From: Gelidibacter maritimus | Lineage (GTDB): Bacteria; Bacteroidota; Bacteroidia; Flavobacteriales; Flavobacteriaceae | Direction of reading: 5' to 3' | Assembly: GCF_014062315.1 (NCBI RefSeq) | Contig: NZ_JACGLT010000008.1 | Span: 1 to 64,000, forward strand | Length of the DNA stretch: 64,000 bases | Shown: piece after piece, positions 1 through 8,750 of the stretch | Position numbering within the stretch: position 1 is the first letter of the stretch | Layout of the letters: every line of letters starts with the position of its first letter | Position numbers and translations under genes: made by a program | Notes under the pieces: model-generated | The model's database searches: none | What the model was told of the DNA's origin: nothing | The model's input: the letters and a program-made list of their open reading frames with translations, nothing else

Positions 1-34
1 TTTTGGCGCAATTGGAATGAATTTTCGCCAAAAA
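1..34 (-). terminator. Possible terminator hairpin after the acyl-CoA dehydrogenase gene
   Basis: An 8-bp inverted repeat, TTTTGGCG at 1-8 and CGCCAAAA at 26-33, lies just beyond the stop codon of the minus-strand acyl-CoA dehydrogenase gene. The position suits a transcription end, but any U-tract would lie outside the window, so this is tentative. Confidence 0.35.
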
Positions 35-49
35 TGCTGATCAATATAG

Positions 50-1216
50 TTACGTGGCCGGTTTATAGTCCTTTTTATCAATCACCATTTTGGCGATGAT
101 TTCTCTCAAAATCTCAGAAGTGCCGCCTCCGATGGGGCCCAATCTGCTATCTCTAAGCAATCGCGCCATCGGATAGTCTTCCATATACCCATATCCACCC
201 AAAAACTGAAGACAACCATATATCACCTCATCAGCCATTTTGGTAGAATGCAACTTGGACATTGTGGCTTCTTTCACCATATATTCTCCTCTGTTTAAGC
301 GATATGCTACAGAATAATTGAATTCTTTGCATATTTCCATATCGGTATAGAAATCCGCTACTTTATGGCGTAAGGCCTGGAATTTATCTATGGTTTTACC
401 AAAAGCAGTGCGTTCAGACATATACTGAACGGCATATTCGAGTGCAAATTCTGCTCTTGCATGAGAATTGATTCCCATAATTAATCTTTCCAAAGCAAAA
501 TGTTGCATGATGTACGGAAACCCTTTACCTTCTTCTCCCATAAGTTGATTGGCAGGAACAATGACATTGTCAAAGGCAATTTCTCCAGTGTCAGACGCTC
601 TCCATCCCAATTTATCCAGTTTGGTAGCTGAGATGCCTGGCGTATCTCTATCCATAACAAAAATACTCATACCATTATGGCCAGCCTCAGGATCAGTTTT
701 AGCAGCAACGACTAAATAATCACTATAAATACCGTTGGTGATAAAAGTTTTAGAACCATTAACCACATAAGTATCTCCTTTCTTTTCAGCTGTGGTCCGC
801 ATGCCTGCAACATCACTTCCTCCAAATGGTTCCGTAATACATAAACAGCCAATCTTATCTCCTGTAATACTTGGTGCTAAATATTTTTCTTTAATTTCAT
901 GACTACCTTCTTTATTGAGATGCGTCATAGCAAGATATGCATGTGCCCACATGGCCGCTGCAAAGCCACCAGAATTAATTTTTTGTAACTCTTCAAGAAA
1001 AATTACAGTGTAGAACAAATCGAGATCCATACCTCCATAAGCCTCAGGGTAGTTGATTCCGAAGAAGCCCATGTCACCAAATTTTTTCCAAATAAAGCGC
1101 TCAATGGTGCCTGTCTTTTCCCACTTATCAATATGAGGAACGACTTCCTTCTTTAAAAAATCCTGTAAACTTTGTCTAAAAAGTTGATGTTCTTCGGTGA
1201 AGTACATGCTGTTCAT
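50..1216 (-). CDS. Acyl-CoA dehydrogenase, long-chain/isovaleryl type
   Basis: This is a flavoenzyme that introduces a trans-2,3 double bond into acyl-CoA in beta-oxidation or branched-chain amino acid breakdown, passing electrons to an electron-transfer flavoprotein. The 388 residues match the usual family length and show the FAD/substrate signature CITEPFGGSDVAG near residue 126 and the C-terminal RDSRLGPIGGGTSEI segment. The catalytic Glu of medium-chain enzymes (the E of YEGTS) is replaced by Gly. A Glu is present instead in helix G (AEFALEY, E256 or E260), as in the long-chain/isovaleryl subgroup, so the enzyme should be active. An alternative ATG lies three codons in. It is the last gene of a minus-strand run with the HhH protein and the symporter, 16 bp after the former, and may also have its own promoter. 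The substrate cannot be told from sequence. Confidence 0.9.
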   Translation of the reverse strand: MNSMYFTEEHQLFRQSLQDFLKKEVVPHIDKWEKTGTIERFIWKKFGDMGFFGINYPEAYGGMDLDLFYTVIFLEELQKINSGGFAAAMWAHAYLAMTHLNKEGSHEIKEKYLAPSITGDKIGCLCITEPFGGSDVAGMRTTAEKKGDTYVVNGSKTFITNGIYSDYLVVAAKTDPEAGHNGMSIFVMDRDTPGISATKLDKLGWRASDTGEIAFDNVIVPANQLMGEEGKGFPYIMQHFALERLIMGINSHARAEFALEYAVQYMSERTAFGKTIDKFQALRHKVADFYTDMEICKEFNYSVAYRLNRGEYMVKEATMSKLHSTKMADEVIYGCLQFLGGYGYMEDYPMARLLRDSRLGPIGGGTSEILREIIAKMVIDKKDYKPAT

Positions 1217-1232
1217 ATATTTTCTTTTTCAT

Positions 1233-2120
1233 TTAATTTAGGGTCAAATATAACTTAATTATCTCGAATTTTCGGATTGGGAACTTTTTAACTTTCAATA
1301 GTTCATCAAATGATTTGAATCCATCTCTCAAGGTTCTTTGCTCAATGATATAATGTGCAATCTCATAATCAATATGCTGAATTGTAACCAGTTGGTCTCT
1401 TGTAGCAGTATTAAGATCTATCTTTTCTACATGTCGAGGTGTTTTTACTGCAAAATCATTGGTGATACGCTCTATCACTTCTGGTGTTAACCCGTAGATA
1501 TCCTGGAGTTGGATTTCAGAAATAAATCCTCCGTTAAACTTATTTCGATATTTGACGATATTATCAGATAGTCTTTCACCAATGCCATTGACCTTTTGCA
1601 ATTCTTGGGCTGAGGCTTTATTTAGGTCGATTTTTTGGTCATACGTTTTAGGGCTATCTCCTGATGGATTCTTAGAATTATCTGACCAATTCATTTTAGG
1701 CTTTGGATCGGTCACCCAGTCTGGGAATTGAAATAATGGCGAAATAACATCCAGTAAAGAATCTGAAACTCTGGTCACCTCTTGAAATTGTTGGACTGAA
1801 TTGATCCATTGTTCTTTTTCCCTAAATTGCAATAAGCGGTCAATCTCTTCTGTAGTCATCCCGAGCGTGTAACCTTTAAAATCAGTGATGAAATTTGGAT
1901 TGAACGGATAGACTTTCGGGGTGTTCTTATCTATCTCTGCTCTTTTTAGCGAATCGACTTGTTGTCGAAACCTTTCCAAAGCTATTTTATCAGCCTGTAC
2001 GCTTTCCGAAGAAAAATCGACAAAAGCGTAAATACACTGAAAAACAATGATGAGTATGGCCAACAAAAAAATCCCATTCCGTTGACTGTTAGAAAACTTG
2101 AAATGGGACTTATATGCCAT
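1233..2120 (-). CDS. Helix-hairpin-helix protein (ComEA-like)
   Basis: A 295-residue protein with one N-terminal membrane segment (about residues 16-34), a charged linker and at least two ComEA-type helix-hairpin-helix units. The first is around residues 165-200 (IDLNKASAQELQKVNGIGE), the second around 234-285 (IDLNTATRDQLVTIQHIDY). Such units bind DNA backbone non-specifically, and in ComEA they capture DNA during natural transformation. Whether this one works in DNA uptake is not shown, and no other competence gene is nearby. It starts 8 bp after the symporter stop, so the two are probably co-transcribed. The ATG at 2120 is the only good start before the membrane segment. Confidence 0.75.
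   Translation of the reverse strand: MAYKSHFKFSNSQRNGIFLLAILIIVFQCIYAFVDFSSESVQADKIALERFRQQVDSLKRAEIDKNTPKVYPFNPNFITDFKGYTLGMTTEEIDRLLQFREKEQWINSVQQFQEVTRVSDSLLDVISPLFQFPDWVTDPKPKMNWSDNSKNPSGDSPKTYDQKIDLNKASAQELQKVNGIGERLSDNIVKYRNKFNGGFISEIQLQDIYGLTPEVIERITNDFAVKTPRHVEKIDLNTATRDQLVTIQHIDYEIAHYIIEQRTLRDGFKSFDELLKVKKFPIRKFEIIKLYLTLN
1245..1252 (-). promoter_or_regulatory. Bacteroidota -7 element TATATTTG for the acyl-CoA dehydrogenase
   Basis: The minus strand reads TATATTTG, an exact TAnnTTTG match, inside the 3' end of the HhH gene and about 29 bp before the dehydrogenase start. I see no good TTG box at the proper distance, so an internal promoter is plausible but not certain. Confidence 0.4.
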
Positions 2121-2128
2121 ATTGTTTT

Positions 2129-4201
2129 TTATTTATTAGGCTCCTGCCTTTTAAAAAGCAAATTTGCTTTTAGTTTTTTAACATAAGAATCTAAATCAAT
2201 CCTGACTTCTTTTGACATAATGTACAATCCGATAATATTAGGAAAAGACATAGCAAGAATCATCATATCAGAGAAATCAAGAACGGCACCTAAACTAACG
2301 GAAGCACCAATGACCACAAAAACCAAGAACAACATTTTATAAATGAATTCGATTCTTTTACTTTTTCCGAATAAGTAAGTCCAGGCTCTCATACCATAAT
2401 ATGACCATGAAATCATGGTTGAAAAGGCAAATAAGAAAACGGCCAAAGCCAACACATAAGGGAACCAGGAAATTTGGCTTCCAAAAGCGTCAGAGGTCAA
2501 TTGCGCACCAGCCATACCTTCCACTTCGTGCATACCAGTAAATATCAACACCAAGGCGGTTAACGTACACACCACCACTGTATCAATAAATGGCTCTAAT
2601 AAAGCGACAAATCCTTCTGATGGCGGATGATTGGTCTTTGCTGTACTATGAGCTATTGCTGCCGATCCAACACCGGCCTCATTAGAGAATGCCGCACGTT
2701 GAAATCCAATAACTAAAACACCAATGACTCCTCCCTTTAGGGCTGATGCATTAAAGGCGCCGTCATAAATAGCAGCAAATGCAGGACCTACATTTTGAAT
2801 GTTCATGATAATAACGGCTACTGCTGCAATAATATATATAGAAGCCATAATAGGAACTACCTTACCTGTTACTTTAGCAATACTGCTAATTCCACCAATA
2901 ATTACCACACCTACCAAAATAGCTGTTACGATTCCAAACCAAAAACCCTGACCTGCCAACATTGGAAATTGACCAGCCAATTGTTCAAAAGATTGGTTGG
3001 CCTGAAACATGTTGCCACCTCCAAAAGAGGCACCAACAGCTAAAACTGCAAACAATCCAGCCAGAACTTTACCAAGACCTTTCATTTGTCTCTTTTCAAG
3101 CCCATATCGTAAATAGTTCATCGGACCACCAAACACGCGGCCATCGGGTAAGATATCTCTATATTTTACACCTAAAGTACATTCCACAAATTTGGTGGAC
3201 ATTCCTAACAGCCCACAAACAATCATCCAAAATGTTGCTCCTGCTCCACCCAACGAGACTGCAACTGCCACTCCGGCAATATTACCAAGACCCACCGTAC
3301 CTGAAACCGCTGTAGCCAAAGCCTGAAAGTGTGTGACTTGACCGGGCGCTTCAGGATCGTCATATTTACCTCTCGCCAAATCAATAGCGTGTCTGAACCC
3401 TCTAAAATTGATAAAACCCATTCTCAGAGTAAAAAACAAAGCTCCTAAAACCAACCATATAACAATAAAAGGTATTGGTTTTGTCAAAGGATCACCATTA
3501 GGGTGTGTTAAAACCAAAGGCTTATCATAAACAATTTCACCAAAAAAATGGGCGCCTTGCTCAATCACATGCTTTTGATTTTCAGAGTTATAAATTACTT
3601 GGCCTTCAGCAGTGAGATGTTTCAAAGATCCTCTTGCAGAAGCGTTTACGGTAATTTCATTTTGATTTTTGTCTGTTATAATTGCAATGGGCGTGTCCTT
3701 AGTTACATGAGCCCCCTCTGCTTGAAGCCATTTTTTAAGAATATATTTATTATCTACTTCGTTGGACCAATCCGGAACACCAATTGGCTTAACATCCGCA
3801 TAGACAACAGGGTCATAAATTCCGACCGTGGCAAATGGGTCCCAAAATAAAACGGCCCCTAAAGTAGCTACTGCAGGGGTCATTGTACCATTAAACACTT
3901 CGGTTATTGCTTGGGTCTTTACCGTGTATACCACTGTTTTTGTATCCCCTATTGCATCCGTTACGACAACCGAGTATGGAATTCCCTCAGTTAACCCAGT
4001 AGCTTCATTGGAGTTTAAAGGTGTACTCTGATTACTCCATCGGTAAGAGTAAGGTGGAACACCGCCGGAGACAGTTACTTTAATAATTCCATCATTAATA
4101 TTGTCAGATGGATTAAATGCCTCTCCTTTTATCTCAAAATCTTGGGCGAAAAATAAAATTGGCAATAATGTACTAAATAGGGTAAGAAGATACTTCTTCA
4201 T
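2129..4201 (-). CDS. Sodium:alanine symporter (AGCS) with periplasmic SprB-like and lipoyl-like N-terminal regions
   Basis: The C-terminal part (about residues 243-675) is a standard AGCS amino acid:Na+ carrier with roughly ten or eleven membrane segments and family motifs such as [17 protein letters not shown], which import alanine or glycine across the inner membrane. Ahead of it lies an unusual stretch of about 240 residues. It has a signal peptide (1-19), a SprB-type repeat (about 36-95, with [12 protein letters not shown] and [13 protein letters not shown]), a hydrophobic segment (about 107-120), and a region (about 133-205) resembling a biotinyl/lipoyl domain ([20 protein letters not shown], then K178, then [17 protein letters not shown]). 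The typical family length is 450-550 residues, so 690 is long. The ATG at 4201 is well placed for the signal peptide. It heads a three-gene minus-strand run. Transporter identity is firm; the two added domains are inferred by eye. Confidence 0.88.
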   Translation of the reverse strand: MKKYLLTLFSTLLPILFFAQDFEIKGEAFNPSDNINDGIIKVTVSGGVPPYSYRWSNQSTPLNSNEATGLTEGIPYSVVVTDAIGDTKTVVYTVKTQAITEVFNGTMTPAVATLGAVLFWDPFATVGIYDPVVYADVKPIGVPDWSNEVDNKYILKKWLQAEGAHVTKDTPIAIITDKNQNEITVNASARGSLKHLTAEGQVIYNSENQKHVIEQGAHFFGEIVYDKPLVLTHPNGDPLTKPIPFIVIWLVLGALFFTLRMGFINFRGFRHAIDLARGKYDDPEAPGQVTHFQALATAVSGTVGLGNIAGVAVAVSLGGAGATFWMIVCGLLGMSTKFVECTLGVKYRDILPDGRVFGGPMNYLRYGLEKRQMKGLGKVLAGLFAVLAVGASFGGGNMFQANQSFEQLAGQFPMLAGQGFWFGIVTAILVGVVIIGGISSIAKVTGKVVPIMASIYIIAAVAVIIMNIQNVGPAFAAIYDGAFNASALKGGVIGVLVIGFQRAAFSNEAGVGSAAIAHSTAKTNHPPSEGFVALLEPFIDTVVVCTLTALVLIFTGMHEVEGMAGAQLTSDAFGSQISWFPYVLALAVFLFAFSTMISWSYYGMRAWTYLFGKSKRIEFIYKMLFLVFVVIGASVSLGAVLDFSDMMILAMSFPNIIGLYIMSKEVRIDLDSYVKKLKANLLFKRQEPNK

Positions 4202-4495
4202 AAGTGGATTTTAGTTAGTTAATAATACGTGGTCAAAAACCATCACAAGATGCTAAAAAAAAATGATTTTATAAAGATTTGGTTGTTAAAATGAAAACAG
4301 AACCATCTATGTATAAGTTTATATTCTCGATATAAATCTCAATGGTTGATGAATAGACGGTTCCAAGAATCGAGAATCTGTAAGAATTAAAACCTACTGA
4401 CAGAAATAAAAACGAATTTCAACTGCGCTTCAGTCATGAAATATCATAAAAGGTAGTGTGCTATTTGGAAGGGTCAGCTTCAAGCTGAATCTCAA
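4202..4495. other. Intergenic region upstream of the symporter
   Basis: This 294-bp gap between the symporter and the PspC-like gene has no convincing reading frame and no exact TAnnTTTG box on the minus strand close to the symporter start. It contains a 9-bp inverted repeat (listed separately) and a small perfect hairpin TCAGCTTCAAGCTGA at 4474-4488, just past the stop of the PspC-like gene, without a U-tract. Confidence 0.5.
4323..4377 (-). repeat. 9-bp perfect inverted repeat in the possible symporter leader
   Basis: ATTCTCGAT at 4323-4331 pairs perfectly with ATCGAGAAT at 4369-4377, enclosing 37 bases. It sits 120-175 bp upstream of the minus-strand symporter start. If transcribed it would form a long-stemmed loop in the 5' leader. 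It does not match a riboswitch I know. Confidence 0.4.
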
Positions 4496-4723
4496 TTATA
4501 GGTCAAAGACAGAAGAACGCTTGGTATAAATCAAATCTTTAATTCGCATCCAGAAGGCGATAAATAGATAAAGGGCAAATCCAAAACCGAGTGTTACAAA
4601 GGTGAGGTACATAAACGACGTTCTAACCACTTTGGCCCTAATCCCCAATCGGTCTGCAATACGTTGACATACGTAATAGCCTCGCTTCTGAAAATACAAT
4701 AAAGACCTATAGAAAATGTTCAT
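4496..4723 (-). CDS. PspC-domain mini-protein
   Basis: A 75-residue protein that matches the core of the PspC family: an N-terminal cytoplasmic stretch (YYVCQRIADRLGIRAKVVRT) followed by one strongly hydrophobic segment (about residues 37-60) and a basic tail. In enterobacteria PspC is a membrane sensor of envelope stress; stand-alone short PspC proteins are common in Bacteroidota and their role is mostly unknown. Nothing nearby resembles pspA or pspB. It lies 39 bp after the DUF2851 gene (whose stop is at 4763, upstream on this strand) and may be co-transcribed with it. Confidence 0.7.
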   Translation of the reverse strand: MNIFYRSLLYFQKRGYYVCQRIADRLGIRAKVVRTSFMYLTFVTLGFGFALYLFIAFWMRIKDLIYTKRSSVFDL

Positions 4724-4762
4724 GCTGCAAATTACTGATTTTTTATCTAATAAACTTAGTTG

Positions 4763-6034
4763 TTATTTTACTAAAAGTGAATTGCCAATGGCGCAACTCA
4801 TACACCGATTCTTGTCACAATACTCTGTTTTAAGTTGAATCAATGCCTGAGAGGTCAAGGCAGAATCTGAAACAGGTTTCAAATTATTAAAAGCTTTGAT
4901 GATTGAATTTTGTTCTGAAGCAATTGCTCGGGCCATCATCAGACAAGATTCCGAAGCATTTTTACCTTGATGTTGCAGATAAGAAAATCTTAATGGAAGG
5001 ACGGTATTGATCAACAATAAGTCAATGAAGTTTTTAGTTAACGGTTTTTTTCTATCGTGCGATGATTTCTCAAAAGTGAAATGTGATTGCCAAAATTCAG
5101 ACGTGCTAACTTGAAATAATCTGTATAAATCCTCAATGGTTTCTGCAGTCATTAATTTTGTAAACAAGTTAGCGTGTTCGTAATATAGCATCGCCAATTG
5201 CGACAATCTGATAGTGGGAAAATTTGGGGGTCTCAACCTGAAAAACTTTAGCGGAATGACTTTCATATTAGAAAGATTGAATTTTTGTTTTAGAAATTGA
5301 TATTGATTGGATAGACTCTGAAAGTAACCATTTTCGACCTCGACATCCAACAATCCACATTGCCCAAAAAACAAGGCTTCCAACTGAAGCGGTTGCGATT
5401 GTATTTTTCTGACCACTGAAAAATCGAAAGAAGTGGCCATACTGAAAAATGCTTCTCCGTTTACTTTTAGTCCAAAGTTTTTAGCCAATAGTTTAAACAA
5501 CACGCCTTCCCAATCGTTTTTTGACGACATTAACAAGCTCTCAATGCCACTTGATTTTCGCTCAAGCCGCTCAATATAAAGCCGTTCCAGCCAATTGGAA
5601 ATCAGAAAATCATCAACCTCAGCAAAATCAGGTTCGCATTTGATCCATTTATGTGGTGACATTAGGAGCTTTTGATAATTTCTGAACACATTGTCGTGGA
5701 TCACATGCTTCAATTCCAAAGTGGGAATAATGGTGTTATTCTTTCTAAAAACATTTGTATCATGCTCAAACACTACGTGTAAGATGACATTATCGTACGC
5801 GGCATCCACTTCATGATTATGCACATACCAATCACTTGACTTTATGTGGATTTCAACGTTGCCCGCCCATAATTGGCCATCTATTTCAAGTTGTGCATTA
5901 AAAAAATCTGGGCCGCTATTTAAATTATGCTGCCCGTTGTTATGCAATATAATAGCCTCCCCAGCCGTTGTTTTCAACTTTGCGGTATCAAACTTTTTAA
6001 ATTGCCAAACATAATGTAGAAAAGCCTCTTGCAT
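4763..6034 (-). CDS. DUF2851 family protein
   Basis: A 423-residue soluble protein recognised as the Bacteroidota DUF2851 family from its N-terminus (MQEAFLHYVWQFKKFDT), the segment LNSGPDFFNAQLEIDGQLWA, and a C-terminal NTVLPLRF with a small cysteine motif (YCDKNRCMSCAIG) at the end. The function of the family is unknown. The reading frame is open up to 6079, but family members begin at the MQEAFLHY position, so I place the start at 6034. The C-terminal Cys cluster (three Cys in CxxxxCxxC) could bind a metal. Nothing in the neighbourhood fixes its role. Confidence 0.75.
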   Translation of the reverse strand: MQEAFLHYVWQFKKFDTAKLKTTAGEAIILHNNGQHNLNSGPDFFNAQLEIDGQLWAGNVEIHIKSSDWYVHNHEVDAAYDNVILHVVFEHDTNVFRKNNTIIPTLELKHVIHDNVFRNYQKLLMSPHKWIKCEPDFAEVDDFLISNWLERLYIERLERKSSGIESLLMSSKNDWEGVLFKLLAKNFGLKVNGEAFFSMATSFDFSVVRKIQSQPLQLEALFFGQCGLLDVEVENGYFQSLSNQYQFLKQKFNLSNMKVIPLKFFRLRPPNFPTIRLSQLAMLYYEHANLFTKLMTAETIEDLYRLFQVSTSEFWQSHFTFEKSSHDRKKPLTKNFIDLLLINTVLPLRFSYLQHQGKNASESCLMMARAIASEQNSIIKAFNNLKPVSDSALTSQALIQLKTEYCDKNRCMSCAIGNSLLVK

Positions 6035-6120
6035 ATCCCTAAAAATAAGACATTTACGCATCACTTTAACATGTAACACACTGAAATTTTTAGACGGAAG
6101 AAGTGGCGATTAAAAAAAAG

Positions 6121-6303
6121 TTACTGTTCAATATTTTCTGCATTGAAATCTACGAGTTCACCCTCAGAAATCGATAGGGTTACTTGAATCGGATTACAGC
6201 ATACCTCACAATCTTCCACATAGCTTTGATGTGGCACGGAGTAATCAATAAGCATTGAAATAGCTTCCCAGCAATATGGGCATTGAAAAAAATGTTCTTC
6301 CAT
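6121..6303 (-). CDS. CPXCG-motif cysteine-rich small protein
   Basis: A 60-residue protein with the paired motifs QCPYCWE and DCEVCCNPIQV, typical of the CPXCG cysteine-rich family, which is presumed to bind zinc; no function is established. The frame is open to 6336, but MEEHFFQCPYC at 6303 is the start seen in the family, and it avoids overlap with the upstream ABC-F gene, whose stop is at 6311. The 7-bp spacing suggests translational coupling with that gene. Confidence 0.75.
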   Translation of the reverse strand: MEEHFFQCPYCWEAISMLIDYSVPHQSYVEDCEVCCNPIQVTLSISEGELVDFNAENIEQ

Positions 6304-6310
6304 GATCTTT

Positions 6311-8218
6311 TTAGCCCAATGCTTCAAGTTCTTCATGTACAGATTCCCACTCGGTCATCAACTTGGATAGTTTTTTCTTTTTTGTTTCGTAATGTTCAAA
6401 AAACTTAGGGTCAGCAACTGTTTTATCATAATCAGTAGCAAGCGCAACATCCATCGTTTTGATATCCTTTTCGTGTTGACTGATCTTGGCTTCGACATTG
6501 CTCAATCTATTATTCAAGGATTTTAATTTCCTTTGATCTTCATAAGACTGCTTATTGGTTTCTTTAGGTTCAACTTTAACCACATCGCGTTTTTCTACCT
6601 CTCTCAAGTTTTCAACATTACGCTGATCTAAATAAAAATCGATATCTCCTAAATACTCCTTGATTTTCTGATCCTTAAACTCATACACACTTTTAGTTAA
6701 GCCCTGAAGAAAATCTCTATCATGGGATACTAAAATTAAAGTCCCTTCAAATCGTTTTAAGGCTTCCTTCAAAACATTCTTAGATTTGATGTCAAGGTGG
6801 TTGGTAGGCTCATCCATTACCAGAACATTAAAAGGTTGCAATAACAATTTGGCCAGCGCCAAACGGTTGCGCTCACCTCCTGAAAGGACACGCACGTATT
6901 TTTCAGCCTCCTCACCTCTAAAAAGAAAAGATCCTAAAATATCACGTACTTTACTCCTATTCTTCTCATTGGCGGCATCAATCATGGTATCTAATACCGT
7001 TTTGCTCCCATCTAGATATTCTGCTTGATTTTGCGCAAAATATCCGATTTGCACATTATGGCCGAGTTTTAAATGACCTTCATGTTTCAATTCGCCTACG
7101 ATAATCTTGGCTAAAGTGGACTTTCCCTGTCCGTTCTGTCCAACAAATGCAATTTTGCTACCGCGCTCAACACTCAGGTCTATATTTTTAAGCACTTGTA
7201 AATCGCCGTATTTTTTTGAAATTTGGTGCGCTTCAACCACTACTTTACCAGGAACCACTGAAACTGGAAAGTTCAGAGTCATCACACTGTTGTCATCCTC
7301 ATCTACTTCAATCCGGTCCATACGGTCCAATTTCTTTATGAGCGATTGGGCCATAGTTGCCTTGGAAGCCTTAGCCCGAAATTTTTCAATAAGCTTTTCA
7401 GTCTGCTCAATCTGCTTTTGTTGATTTTTTTGCGATGCCAATTGCTGAGTCTTCAGTTCATTCCGAAGTACTAAATATTGAGAATACGGCTTTTTATAAT
7501 CATAAATTCGGCCAAGAGAAATTTCAATAGTACGGTTGGTCACATTATCCAAAAACATTTTATCGTGCGATACAATAACTACCGCTCCAACATAATTCTT
7601 TAAAAAACTTTCGAGCCATATAATGGATTCAATATCCAAATGGTTGGTAGGCTCATCCAAAAGTAGGATGTCATTATTTTGAAGTAATAATTTGGCCAGT
7701 TCAATCCGCATACGCCATCCACCTGAAAAAGTATCGGTCAGCTTATTAAAATCCTCCCGTTTAAAACCTAAACCTTGAAGAATCTTTTCAGTTTCTCCTT
7801 GATAATTATAACCGCCGTTAATTTCATATTGATGCTGTATGTCACTTACATCTACCATGAGTTGATGATAAATGTCGCTTTCATAATCGGTGCGCTCCAC
7901 CAATTGATGGTTGATATCCTCCATCTTAGCCTCCAACTCTTTAATTTCCTTGAAGGCTTCATAAGCCTCTTCAAGAACAGTTCTGCCTAAAACGAAATCG
8001 ATGTCCTGTTTCAAAAACCCAATACTTAGACTTTTATCAGCAGCAATTTGCCCAGAATCTGGTTCCATTTCCTTTGATAGAATTTTAAGCATGGTCGATT
8101 TACCTGCGCCATTTTTGCCGATAAGTCCAATTCTGTCGCCAGCACCGAGCATGAATGTAAGATCTTCAAAAAGGTATTCGCCCTGAAAAGAAATAGAAAG
8201 ATTGTGTACGTTGAGCAT
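6311..8218 (-). CDS. ABC-F family ATP-binding protein
   Basis: A 635-residue soluble protein with two ABC ATPase domains and no membrane segments. Domain 1 has Walker A GKNGAGKST (about residue 36), signature TFSGGWRMRIELAKLL and Walker B LLLDEPTNHLD. Domain 2 has GQNGQGKST, VLSGGERNRLALAKLL and VMDEPTNHLD. The domains are joined by the charged ABC-F linker, and a C-terminal coiled coil follows (about residues 545-635). ABC-F proteins act on the ribosome, as translation factors or in antibiotic resistance. This one resembles the Uup/YdiF-like housekeeping class with a C-terminal coiled coil, not a resistance protein, but eyeballing cannot prove this. Confidence 0.9.
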   Translation of the reverse strand: MLNVHNLSISFQGEYLFEDLTFMLGAGDRIGLIGKNGAGKSTMLKILSKEMEPDSGQIAADKSLSIGFLKQDIDFVLGRTVLEEAYEAFKEIKELEAKMEDINHQLVERTDYESDIYHQLMVDVSDIQHQYEINGGYNYQGETEKILQGLGFKREDFNKLTDTFSGGWRMRIELAKLLLQNNDILLLDEPTNHLDIESIIWLESFLKNYVGAVVIVSHDKMFLDNVTNRTIEISLGRIYDYKKPYSQYLVLRNELKTQQLASQKNQQKQIEQTEKLIEKFRAKASKATMAQSLIKKLDRMDRIEVDEDDNSVMTLNFPVSVVPGKVVVEAHQISKKYGDLQVLKNIDLSVERGSKIAFVGQNGQGKSTLAKIIVGELKHEGHLKLGHNVQIGYFAQNQAEYLDGSKTVLDTMIDAANEKNRSKVRDILGSFLFRGEEAEKYVRVLSGGERNRLALAKLLLQPFNVLVMDEPTNHLDIKSKNVLKEALKRFEGTLILVSHDRDFLQGLTKSVYEFKDQKIKEYLGDIDFYLDQRNVENLREVEKRDVVKVEPKETNKQSYEDQRKLKSLNNRLSNVEAKISQHEKDIKTMDVALATDYDKTVADPKFFEHYETKKKKLSKLMTEWESVHEELEALG

Positions 8219-8258
8219 TATTTGTAGGATTGTTACAAAACATTGGTTTTAAAAACCT

Positions 8259-8266
8259 TAATTTTG
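8259..8266 (+). promoter_or_regulatory. -7 element TAATTTTG for the DUF983 gene
   Basis: An exact TAnnTTTG match 36 bp upstream of the DUF983 start. No TTTG box is found at the ideal distance. It lies 17 bp from an element of the same type on the other strand. Confidence 0.45.
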
Positions 8267-8283
8267 TTTTTTATTTCAAAATG

Positions 8284-8291
8284 CAAAAGTA
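8284..8291 (-). promoter_or_regulatory. -7 element TACTTTTG for the ABC-F gene
   Basis: The minus strand reads TACTTTTG about 65 bp upstream of the ABC-F start, an exact TAnnTTTG match. Together with the plus-strand element at 8259-8266 it makes a compact divergent promoter region. Confidence 0.45.
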
Positions 8292-8301
8292 ATCAATTAC
8301 C

Positions 8302-8706
8302 ATGATAAAAAAAGGAAGTAAGTTGTATAGTGTTTTAACTGGTACCTGTCCTAAATGCCATGAAGAATCTATGTACGTTAACCCAAACCCTTTCGCTTTA
8401 ATGGACATCTTAAAAATTCGTGAAAGGTGTAGTAATTGCAATACCAGATACCGTATGGAACCTTCATTTTTCTTTGGTGCTATGTATGTCAGTTACGGGG
8501 TTGGAGTTGCTTTTTCAGTCGCAGCATTTATCATCAGTTTTCTAATTCTGGGATTGAGTTTGACCACTTCATTTATTGTCATCATAGTGACGCTTATTAT
8601 TTTTATGCCTTTTATTATGCGAGTTTCACGTAATATATGGATAAACCTATTCATGAATTATGACGAGAGGTTGGCTAAAAAACAAGATTCAAAAGACCGT
8701 GTTTAA
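8302..8706 (+). CDS. DUF983 membrane protein
   Basis: A 134-residue protein with a N-terminal two-cysteine-pair motif (GTCPKCHEE near residue 14 and RCSNCNTRY near 45) followed by two membrane segments (about residues 58-85 and 90-112). This is the DUF983 arrangement; the cysteines probably bind zinc. In some alphaproteobacteria the family sits near cytochrome oxidase genes, but there is none here, and the function is unknown. Single gene, divergent from the ABC-F gene. Confidence 0.8.
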   Translation: MIKKGSKLYSVLTGTCPKCHEESMYVNPNPFALMDILKIRERCSNCNTRYRMEPSFFFGAMYVSYGVGVAFSVAAFIISFLILGLSLTTSFIVIIVTLIIFMPFIMRVSRNIWINLFMNYDERLAKKQDSKDRV

Positions 8707-8750
8707 CCTTTCTGATGTATTTGTGACGTCCAATTTTGGAGTGTCTTACA

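Noticed and set aside
50-1216. Inactive acyl-CoA dehydrogenase because the usual YEGTS Glu is Gly
   Set aside because: Long-chain and isovaleryl enzymes place the catalytic Glu in helix G, and a Glu (AEFALEY) is present there, so the enzyme is most likely active.
4202-4495. Glycine riboswitch before the symporter
   Set aside because: The conserved aptamer sequences do not appear; only an unrelated inverted repeat is present.
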